This document shows positions 9,501 through 15,170 of a DNA stretch of 26,589 nt, piece by piece. Every line of letters starts with the position of its first letter. The first letter of the stretch is position 1. The notes under the pieces are model-generated. The model ran no database searches, was not told the DNA's origin, and was given only the letters and a program-made list of their open reading frames with translations. Source of the stretch: Butyrivibrio sp. (lineage in GTDB: Bacteria > Bacillota > Clostridia > Lachnospirales > Lachnospiraceae); contig JAEDHB010000021.1 of the NCBI GenBank assembly GCA_016297265.1, positions 1 through 26,589 of the forward strand, given 5' to 3'. The position numbers and the translations under genes are program-made.

Positions 9501-9999
9501 CGAAAATCTCCTGATAATGCAAGGCTGATTTGCAGGCTTCTTCATACAACCCGCGGACAAGATATTTGGGTATTTCACCTGCAAGGCAGGCACTCAGAGC
9601 GATAATGCCCTCAGAATAAGTCTCAAGCACCTCATAATCTACACGAGGTTTATAATAATAACCATCAACAAAGCCCTTGGATACTATTTTGATAAGATTG
9701 CTGTATCCAATGTTGTTTTCAGCCAACAATACTAGATGATAATATTTATCCTCACCGGCCCCCGTTTCCTTATCAAAGCGCGAACCCGGCGATACATAGA
9801 CCTCGCAGCCGATAATCGGCTTAATTCCCACTTCGTTGGCAGCCTTGTAAAAATCAATGGCGCCATACATAACACCATGGTCAGTAATCGCAAGACTGTC
9901 CATACCTAGCTCTTTAGCTCTGGCAACCAGTTCTTTTATTTTACTTGAACCATCCAAAAGACTGTATTCAGTATGCACATGAAGATGGGTAAATGCCAT
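6535..9999 (-). CDS. dnaE: DNA polymerase III alpha subunit, DnaE type
   Basis: A 1,154-residue C-family DNA polymerase. Residues 1-210 are the PHP domain (HLHVHTEYS, TDHG, GCE, NDSHY). The palm carries PDIDIDF at 396-402 and KMDFLGL at 548-554, the three catalytic aspartates. GPGRGSAAGS at 355-364 is the usual nucleotide-binding stretch. Fingers, a helix-hairpin-helix region and an OB fold (VVVGGIVSNIRQK, CNIEDMTGTIEVVVFPK) follow, ending in a short C-terminal domain. In Firmicutes DnaE usually extends primers beside the replicase PolC; that is family knowledge, and PolC is not in this window. The start at 9999 fits MAFTHLHVHTEYS and a GGGGAT site; an ATG at 10089 lies upstream of the predicted transcription start. 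Probably cotranscribed with pfkA and the methylase gene. Confidence 0.96.
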   Translation of the reverse strand: MAFTHLHVHTEYSLLDGSSKIKELVARAKELGMDSLAITDHGVMYGAIDFYKAANEVGIKPIIGCEVYVSPGSRFDKETGAGEDKYYHLVLLAENNIGYSNLIKIVSKGFVDGYYYKPRVDYEVLETYSEGIIALSACLAGEIPKYLVRGLYEEACKSALHYQEIFGKNNFFLELQDHGIPQQKLVNQQLVKMSRELGIELVATNDSHYTLAEDAGPHDVLLCIQTGMKVSDENRMRYEGGQFYLKSEEEMKTLFTYAPEAIENTHKIAERCNVSIVFNEYKLPHYEVPEGFSSYSYLEHLCKEGLVKRYGELAPTHEERLSYELGVISSMGFVDYFLIVWDFINYAKSNGIAVGPGRGSAAGSIVAYCLAITDIDPIKYNLIFERFLNPERVTMPDIDIDFCYVRRPDVIRYVMDKYGKDRVVQIVTFGTMAARGVIKDVGRALEIPYARTDQLAKMIPMEIGITIDKALAGDREFKALYDNDAEVKQLIDTCRRLEGLPRHTSMHAAGVVIGPQAIDDFVPLSRASDGTLTTQYTMTTIEELGLLKMDFLGLRTLTVIQNAERLVNHRPGMNFSINEIDYNDKEVLDMIGTGRTEGVFQLESAGMKSFMKDLKPTCLEDLIAGISLYRPGPMDFIPRYIKGKNDHESITYACPQLEPILAPTYGCIVYQEQVMQIVRDLAGYSMGRSDMVRRAMSKKKQSVMEKERHNFIFGNSEEGVPGCIANGIPEKVASDIYDAMMDFAKYAFNKSHAACYAYVAFQTAYLKHYYPVEFMAALMTSVMDNTGKVSKYIMECRQMGIEILPPDINLGDGDFTVGDNKIRYGLSSIKSLGRPVIEAIVKEREDNGPYSDIRDFVTRLSGKEVNKRTLESLIKSGAFDGFGLNRRQMMLMYSEIVDSVVKESKESIAGQMSLFDMFSSEDKPMETIPPKVEEYNLEDRLSMEKEVLGIYISGHPMDDYKELWEKNINAMCSDFEYDDEIGNIKVRDTDRVVVGGIVSNIRQKLTKDGKTMAYCNIEDMTGTIEVVVFPKTYMNYRSLFYEDNKVFMMGNVDDRDIENAKLLCSKVIPFDDIPKDCWIKFASKQEYMDREKELYSIIQSSDGNDRVIIYCEAEKIKKTMPLSNTIKAQGDTLMKLIEAFGAKNVKVVEKSIEK

Positions 10000-10013
10000 T
10001 CTTATATCCCCAA

Positions 10014-10034
10014 CCGGCGTATTGCTACGGCCGG
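10014..10034 (-). promoter_or_regulatory. GNRA-capped hairpin in the dnaE leader
   Basis: Arms CCGGC/GCCGG and GTA/TAC with one bulged C close on a GCAA tetraloop, ending about seven bases before the GGGGAT ribosome binding site of dnaE. Stability makes it likely to form; a regulatory role is inference. Confidence 0.45.
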
Positions 10035-10059
10035 CATTTCCTTTCCGTTTATTCTGGAT

Positions 10060-10089
10060 ATTATACCATATTTTCTCTATTTTCCGCAA
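10060..10089 (-). promoter_or_regulatory. Sigma-A promoter of dnaE
   Basis: TTGCGG (10084-10089), 18 bp, TATAAT (10060-10065). Gives a leader of roughly 54 bases. The stretch 10000-10192 holds this promoter, the leader hairpin and the crh terminator, and no further gene that I can see. Confidence 0.75.
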
Positions 10090-10135
10090 GATTTCCTGTG
10101 GGACGCCTGATTAGCCTTTTTACCGCCTTAAAGAC

Positions 10136-10169
10136 AAAAAAAGCATGCATCTCCGCAGAAATGCATGCT
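10136..10169 (-). terminator. Intrinsic terminator of the ftsH-crh operon
   Basis: Stem AGCATGCAT/ATGCATGCT (arms 10161-10169 and 10142-10150) with a 10-base loop, then seven T residues on the minus strand. It lies 23 bp after the crh stop codon. Confidence 0.9.
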
Positions 10170-10192
10170 CCGTATATCAAAAATATTATAGT

Positions 10193-10447
10193 CTATTTTG
10201 CTGTGAGATATTTCTCAAGTTCGGCTATAGCCTGAGCCTCATCAGTTCCCTCTGCCATCACTTCAATCTCATCTCCCGCAGTAAAGCCAATTGTCATCAT
10301 TCCGAGAAGGCTCTTCGCATTTACCTTCTTGCTACCGATAGCAATGTGAATTGAGCTCTCAAACTGGCTTGCAATCTGTACGCATGTAGGAACCGGGCGG
10401 TCCTCCATACCCGCATTTACTTCGACTTTAATTACTTTCTGAATCAT
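10193..10447 (-). CDS. crh: Crh-like HPr paralogue (Glu15, Ser46)
   Basis: An 84-residue HPr-fold protein. Residues 44-51 (AKSLLGMM) keep Ser46, the site HPr kinase phosphorylates, and Arg17-Pro18 are present. The catalytic His15 of HPr is replaced by Glu (GMEDRP at 13-18), so the protein cannot pass phosphate to sugar permeases. That is the logic of Bacillus subtilis Crh (Gln15), a catabolite-repression cofactor of CcpA, and crh sits next to whiA there too. The expected role is therefore signalling only, controlled by the HprK encoded in the same operon. The start at 10447 has AGGAGG six bases upstream and overlaps the whiA end by 20 bp. A true HPr must be encoded elsewhere if the cell runs a PTS. 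Some annotators would label this plain HPr. Confidence 0.85.
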   Translation of the reverse strand: MIQKVIKVEVNAGMEDRPVPTCVQIASQFESSIHIAIGSKKVNAKSLLGMMTIGFTAGDEIEVMAEGTDEAQAIAELEKYLTAK

Positions 10448-11408
10448 AATTCTCCTCCTGATGTGACTGTTCTCTGAGTCGCTCGGCAATTTCGCTTATT
10501 TTTCTCAAACGATGGTTAACGCCGGATTTACCAACAGGTTCGGACAGCTTTTCGCCCAATTCCTTGAGAGGAATGTCCGTGAACTGCAGCCTCAGTCTCG
10601 CAAGCTCCTCCAGATGTGGTTCAAGCTTCGAAAGTCCCATCACTTTATTAATGTAATTTATATCAGCAATCTGCTTATATGCCGCACTGACTGTTTTGTT
10701 CAGATTAGCTGTCTCGCAGTTTACTTTCCTGTTAATTGAATTTCGAACATCCTTCAATACACGGACATTCTCCATTTCCAAAAGCGAATGATGCGCTCCC
10801 ATAACATTAAGCATATCGGTTATCTGTGAACCTTCCTTGAGATATACCACCTGAGAACGTCTTCGTTCCACTATTCGTGCATCCAGGTCAAAGCTGTTGA
10901 TTGAATCCATCAGCTGTTTTGCTTTTTCTAGGCCAAGAGCGGCAATTTCAAGATGGTACGATTTTTCAGGATCACTGATTGAACCACTTGTGATAAATGC
11001 ACCTCTCAGGAATGCTCTTTTACAGCAAATATTACTAATTCCAACCGTATCAACCAACGCCATATCCGGTTTAATACGACCATTCACATCCATAATTCTG
11101 GTGGAAAGCAGTATCTTATGTGCCACCGAGCTCTGGTTCACCGTTAAAATATATGTCTTGCTTTTTGTCACCGTATTATACCTTACAGCAACTTCGGACT
11201 CGTAGTCAAATGATTTTTTGATTAAAATCTGACTTTTATTGATTACATAGTCGTGCTCACTGATTATCTGAATGTAGCGGGCACCCGAATCCGTGGTATA
11301 TATATCGCCGCAAATTCCAAGTATTGCTGCCAGTTCCGCAAGTCTGCAATGTCTTGCCGGAGCTATTACTGCGGCCAGTTCCTTCTTAACATTGGTCGAA
11401 AATGACAT
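10428..11408 (-). CDS. whiA: DNA-binding protein WhiA
   Basis: A 326-residue WhiA. The N-terminal two thirds have the homing-endonuclease-like fold of the family, with CCKRAFLRGAFITSGSISDP at 128-147; the catalytic residues of true LAGLIDADG nucleases are not evident. The C-terminus is a helix-turn-helix (about 280-311, KSGVNHRLRK at 294-303). WhiA controls sporulation septation in Streptomyces and affects division and chromosome segregation in Bacillus; its role here is unknown. AGGTGA precedes the ATG. It starts 8 bp after rapZ and overlaps crh, matching the rapZ-whiA-crh order known in other Firmicutes. Confidence 0.95.
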   Translation of the reverse strand: MSFSTNVKKELAAVIAPARHCRLAELAAILGICGDIYTTDSGARYIQIISEHDYVINKSQILIKKSFDYESEVAVRYNTVTKSKTYILTVNQSSVAHKILLSTRIMDVNGRIKPDMALVDTVGISNICCKRAFLRGAFITSGSISDPEKSYHLEIAALGLEKAKQLMDSINSFDLDARIVERRRSQVVYLKEGSQITDMLNVMGAHHSLLEMENVRVLKDVRNSINRKVNCETANLNKTVSAAYKQIADINYINKVMGLSKLEPHLEELARLRLQFTDIPLKELGEKLSEPVGKSGVNHRLRKISEIAERLREQSHQEENYDSESN

Positions 11409-11416
11409 CCCATCAC

Positions 11417-12289
11417 CTATTTCTTCGTCTTCGTATCCAAATCAATATCCCTGTGGTCTATTTTGAGGCCAAACTGCTGACCCGAAAGGCGGTGATACAG
11501 TTCATTGGCTAGTGTGACGGAGCGATGTTTTCCTCCCGTGCAGCCCACTGCCACCACAAGTCTTGTTTTGCCCTCAAGTATATAGTTAGGAATCAGAAAT
11601 TCCAGTAAATCAACAGTTTTGGTAACAAAGACCTCCGCCTGCCCGCATTGCAGGACAAAGTCCTGAATCGGCTTATCATTACCCGTCAGGGGTCTCAATT
11701 CATCTATATAATACGGATTAGGTAAAAATCTTACATCAAAAACCAAATCGGCATCCTCGGGTATTCCATACTTGAAACCAAAGGACAAAACCGTAACCAC
11801 TAGATTGTTGAAGCCCTCATTCTCGAAAAAGATTTTTTCAATCTCCTGCTTGAGCTCCCTCGTCAAAAGAGTGGTGGTATCAATAATATAATTCGCGCGC
11901 TTTTTAAGAAATGCAATTTCCTCGCGTTCCATTGCAATACCTTCCATAACGCGGTTATCGCCTGCAAGGGGATGATTGCGCCTGGTCTCCTTGTATCGCT
12001 TCACAAGCACATCATCTTCCGCCTCAAGGAAAAGAATATCGTACTTGCAATCCTTTTCATCAAGTTCATCAAGAATCCTCTCAAGATTCGGAAACGAATC
12101 TCCGCTTCTCACATCAATTCCCATGGCAATATTTTCAATTTTGCTCTTACTTGTCATTGCAAGTTCAACAAATTTAGGTATAAGCTCCACCGGCAAATTG
12201 TCAACACAATAGTAATCCGCATCCTCAAATACCTTGAGAGCGGTTCTTTTGCCGGCTCCGGACATACCAGTAACAATTACAATTCTCAT
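11417..12289 (-). CDS. rapZ: RapZ/YvcJ-family nucleotide-binding protein
   Basis: A 290-residue protein of the RapZ (YvcJ, UPF0042) family, of usual length. The N-terminal P-loop is GMSGAGKR at 8-15, followed by FEDADYYCVDNLP; the C-terminal domain has VAVGCTGGKHRSVTLANEL (246-264), the most conserved patch of the family. In E. coli RapZ binds small RNAs and steers GlmS levels; Bacillus YvcJ hydrolyses GTP and affects competence. The role in Clostridia is not settled. Oddity: the P-loop Ser/Thr that follows Lys and holds magnesium is Arg here, with Thr one place later. The start at 12289 has AAGGAT upstream; an ATG at 12358 would extend the protein beyond family length. It lies 72 bp after murB and may have an internal promoter. 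Confidence 0.93.
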   Translation of the reverse strand: MRIVIVTGMSGAGKRTALKVFEDADYYCVDNLPVELIPKFVELAMTSKSKIENIAMGIDVRSGDSFPNLERILDELDEKDCKYDILFLEAEDDVLVKRYKETRRNHPLAGDNRVMEGIAMEREEIAFLKKRANYIIDTTTLLTRELKQEIEKIFFENEGFNNLVVTVLSFGFKYGIPEDADLVFDVRFLPNPYYIDELRPLTGNDKPIQDFVLQCGQAEVFVTKTVDLLEFLIPNYILEGKTRLVVAVGCTGGKHRSVTLANELYHRLSGQQFGLKIDHRDIDLDTKTKK

Positions 12290-12322
12290 CAGTTTATCCT
12301 TATCCTGCAGCCTACAAATAAA

Positions 12323-12352
12323 ATTATTACTACACAAATTCTTTTCCGTCAA
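12323..12352 (-). promoter_or_regulatory. Possible internal promoter before rapZ
   Basis: TTGACG (12347-12352), 18 bp, AATAAT (12323-12328), in the only sizeable gap of the nine-gene operon. Five of six bases match in each box. Not proven. Confidence 0.45.
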
Positions 12353-12361
12353 GTACAAAAA

Positions 12362-13267
12362 CTAAAACATTCCCAGAAACTTAATCTCACATTCCAGCAT
12401 GACAGAGCTCTTTTTTGCAACCTCTTCCTTCACCAAATTGATTGTATCGAGGATATCTGCGGCGGTTGCGTTATCGTAATTAATAACGAATCCGGCGTGC
12501 TTTTCCGACACTCTGGCGCCGCCCACGCCCCTGCCTTTAAGACCTGCTTCTTCTATGAGCGCGCCCGCAAAATAACCGGTCGGACGCTTAAAAGTGCTTC
12601 CGGCGCTCGGATATTCCAACGGTTGTTTCTCTCTTCTTTTTGCCGCCAGTTCCTTCATAATGGAAGATATTTCTGCAACGTCGCCCTCTTCCAGTTCAAA
12701 TACCGCCTCAACAATAATATACTCATTGTCCGCAAAAATACTATGCCTGTAAGAAAGTTCCATTTCATCCACGGTAAAATCAAGGATATTTCCGTCTCTG
12801 TCCACTGCTTTTGCACTGACAATTACATCCTTAATCTCCCCACCATAAGCTCCTGCATTCATAACGCAGGCGCCGCCCACCGTGCCGGGAATCCCTGCCG
12901 CAAATTCCATTCCCTTAAGGGATGCCTTGAGCGCGGCATTTGCCACCTTAGACAACATCGCACCGGCTCCTGCCGTTATTCTTTTTCCATTAACTTCAAC
13001 CCTTCCGAGTTCATCCGAAATAAGAATAACAAGACCGTCATAGCCTTTGTCGGACACCAGAATATTGCTTCCGTTTCCTACAACGGTATATGGAACATCA
13101 TATTTTCTGCACAGTCTGATTGTATCAATTATATGACTGGTCAAAGCCGGTTTAACCAGATATTTCGCTGGTCCGCCGGCTCTGAAGGTCGTATGAATGT
13201 TCATGGGTTCATCAGTAAAAATATTTTCTCTATCGTAAATATTATATAATTCGGATAAAAAATCCAT
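12362..13267 (-). CDS. murB: UDP-N-acetylenolpyruvoylglucosamine reductase
   Basis: Reduces UDP-GlcNAc-enolpyruvate to UDP-MurNAc with NADPH and FAD, the second committed step of peptidoglycan synthesis in the cytosol. The 301 residues show the FAD-binding stretches TFRAGGPA (27-34), VVGNGSNILVSD (62-73) and GIPGTVGGACVMNAGAYGGE (125-144), the YRHSIF motif at 173-178, the catalytic Ser in YPSAGSTFKRP (219-229), HAGFVIN at 257-263 and the C-terminal Glu in ECEIKFLG. Length and motif pattern fit the type II MurB of Firmicutes. AGGAG lies five bases before the ATG, and the gene starts 8 bp after glk. Confidence 0.96.
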   Translation of the reverse strand: MDFLSELYNIYDRENIFTDEPMNIHTTFRAGGPAKYLVKPALTSHIIDTIRLCRKYDVPYTVVGNGSNILVSDKGYDGLVILISDELGRVEVNGKRITAGAGAMLSKVANAALKASLKGMEFAAGIPGTVGGACVMNAGAYGGEIKDVIVSAKAVDRDGNILDFTVDEMELSYRHSIFADNEYIIVEAVFELEEGDVAEISSIMKELAAKRREKQPLEYPSAGSTFKRPTGYFAGALIEEAGLKGRGVGGARVSEKHAGFVINYDNATAADILDTINLVKEEVAKKSSVMLECEIKFLGMF

Positions 13268-13275
13268 GACTACTC

Positions 13276-14214
13276 CTATTCAATTACAAGCTTTGCTGCT
13301 CCGTAAATTCCTGCGCTGTTGCCAAGTGTTGCAAGTTTAATCGGAGTCTTTTTGCACTGTGGGTATGTCTTTTCAACATAGTATTTTGTAATTGTGTCAA
13401 TCAGGAATCCCCCTGCCTTTGAAACTCCGCCGCCAATGATGAATACATCAGGGTCCACAACGCAGGCGATGTGTCCGAGGGCAATTCCAAGATATTCTCC
13501 AAGACGTTCAACAGTCTTAACAGCGATGGCATCGCCTTTTTTAGCTTCATCGAAAACATCTTTTGCTGAGAAATTTTCGATGCTTCGCAATGAAGAATCC
13601 TCATTGCCGGATGCAAGAAATCTCTTTGCCTCCTTGACAATTCCCGTTGCGCTGGCAACCTGCTCAAGACAGCCTTTTTTGCCGCAGTTACATGTCTCTG
13701 TTTCATCATATACAACTGACATATGCCCGATTTCACCGGCTGCGCCGTTTGCACCGGTGATGATTTTGCCACCAAGTACGATACCGCCGCCAACACCTGT
13801 TCCCAGTGTTACCATAACAAGGCTGCTGTTACCTTTTCCGCCGCCCTGCCACAGTTCTCCAAGAGCTGCTACATTGGCATCGTTGCCGGCTTTGACAGGA
13901 AATCCTGTTTTATCCTTCAAAAGTTCTTCAACTGCGGTATCTCCCCAGCCGATATTAACGCATCCTTTTACAATTCCCGTAGGAGTTACAGGACCCGGAA
14001 CACCGATTCCGACACCCACTATATCTTCTCTGTTAAGTGCATTTTCCGTGATTTTATTGAGAATTGACTCCGCAATATCGTCTATGACATATGCACCCTT
14101 TTCTTCCTTTCTTGTTGGAATTTCCCAATCCTCAAGCAATGAACCTTCCACTGTGAAAAGTCCCATCTTAACGGTAGTTCCGCCAAGATCCACACCAAAA
14201 CATAATTTTCCCAT
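13276..14214 (-). CDS. glk: ROK-family glucokinase
   Basis: Phosphorylates free glucose with ATP to glucose 6-phosphate, feeding the glycolysis step encoded by pfkA nearby. The 312-residue protein has the phosphate-1 motif DLGGT (9-13), the sugar-binding and catalytic GND (110-112, Asp112), the GTGVGGGIV adenosine stretch (138-146), the EIGH motif (161-164) and the ROK zinc cluster CNCGKKGC (175-182). There is no N-terminal helix-turn-helix, so it is an enzyme and not a ROK repressor. Glucokinase is the best call; another hexose kinase specificity cannot be excluded. GGAGA precedes the ATG. It lies 14 bp after hprK and 8 bp before murB, placing glucose entry and catabolite signalling in one transcript. 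Confidence 0.9.
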   Translation of the reverse strand: MGKLCFGVDLGGTTVKMGLFTVEGSLLEDWEIPTRKEEKGAYVIDDIAESILNKITENALNREDIVGVGIGVPGPVTPTGIVKGCVNIGWGDTAVEELLKDKTGFPVKAGNDANVAALGELWQGGGKGNSSLVMVTLGTGVGGGIVLGGKIITGANGAAGEIGHMSVVYDETETCNCGKKGCLEQVASATGIVKEAKRFLASGNEDSSLRSIENFSAKDVFDEAKKGDAIAVKTVERLGEYLGIALGHIACVVDPDVFIIGGGVSKAGGFLIDTITKYYVEKTYPQCKKTPIKLATLGNSAGIYGAAKLVIE

Positions 14215-14228
14215 TTTCTTTTGTCTCC

Positions 14229-15158
14229 TTACTTGTTATTCATAAAATTGCCCTGAATTCTGTTATAGAGTTCTTTTGCGGCATTGTAACCCATTTTTTT
14301 CTGTCTCCAGTTGACCGCTGCGGATTCAACGATAACCGCAAGATTTCGACCGGGTCTGACCGGAAGATTATGGCATACGACCTTGTTGCCAAGAATCTCC
14401 GTATATTCATCCTCCATACCGAATCTGTCATACTGTTTATCCCTGTCCCAGTCCTCCAGATGAATCACGATATCAATTGACTGGGTCTCCTTAACACTTT
14501 CAACACCGAAAAGCGTTTTTACATCGATAATACCGATACCTCTAAGCTCGATAAAATGTCTTGTAATCTCCGGTGCCGTACCGATAAGCGTCTCATCACT
14601 GACTTTTCTTATCTCAACAACATCATCCGTTACAAGTCTGTGGCCTCTCTTGATAAGCTCCAGTGCCGCCTCGCTTTTACCAATACCACTTTCGCCGGTA
14701 ATAAGCACGCCTTCGCCGTACACATCCACCAGCACGCCGTGAATTGTCATCATCGGTGCCAGCATTACCTTCATCCATCGGATTATCTCCGCTTCAAAAG
14801 AAGATGTTGTTTTGTCTGTCTGCAACAGCGGAATCTGGTATTTTCTCGCCTCCTGAATCATCAATTCATCGGGCTCCTCATTTCTGCAAAATACTATGCA
14901 GGGAACATTACTGGAGAGCAGTTTCTCGTACCGCTCACGCTTGGTCTCCCCCTCCAGAGTCTCCAAATATGCCGTTTCGACATGTCCGATAATCTGAACA
15001 CGTTCACTGTCGAAATGAGTAAAAAATCCTGCCAGCTGCAACGCCGGTCTGTTAATGTCCGGAACCGTAACCTTTTTGTTTTCAGTTGGAATGTCCGGTG
15101 TAAGAATCTTGAGATTCATCTTCTCAATTATCTTGTCTACCTTAAGTTCTTCAGCCAT
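14229..15158 (-). CDS. hprK: HPr kinase/phosphorylase
   Basis: Phosphorylates Ser46 of HPr and Crh with ATP or pyrophosphate, and removes it again, so setting carbon catabolite repression. The 309 residues comprise an N-terminal MurF-like domain (1-130) and a catalytic domain with His140, the P-loop GESGIGKS (155-162), HRLVTDD (173-179) and the family signature ELRGIGIIDVKTLFG (204-218). The C-terminus keeps the LPVRPGRN stretch. AAGGAGG precedes the ATG. It lies 12 bp after uvrC and 14 bp before glk. A likely target, the Crh-like protein, is encoded at the far end of the same operon. Confidence 0.96.
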   Translation of the reverse strand: MAEELKVDKIIEKMNLKILTPDIPTENKKVTVPDINRPALQLAGFFTHFDSERVQIIGHVETAYLETLEGETKRERYEKLLSSNVPCIVFCRNEEPDELMIQEARKYQIPLLQTDKTTSSFEAEIIRWMKVMLAPMMTIHGVLVDVYGEGVLITGESGIGKSEAALELIKRGHRLVTDDVVEIRKVSDETLIGTAPEITRHFIELRGIGIIDVKTLFGVESVKETQSIDIVIHLEDWDRDKQYDRFGMEDEYTEILGNKVVCHNLPVRPGRNLAVIVESAAVNWRQKKMGYNAAKELYNRIQGNFMNNK

Positions 15159-15170
15159 CCTGAACCTCCT

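Noticed and set aside
10000..10089. Longer N-terminus of DnaE from an ATG at 10089
   Set aside because: The predicted transcription start near 10053 lies downstream of it, and the PHP domain begins right at the ATG at 9999.
11972..13249. Long plus-strand frame of 425 codons
   Set aside because: It lies wholly opposite rapZ and murB, both unmistakable, has no start signals, and its translation resembles no protein family.
13394..14245. Plus-strand frame of 283 codons rich in Pro and Ser
   Set aside because: Antisense of glk. The Pro/Ser richness comes from the Gly-rich codons on the other strand.
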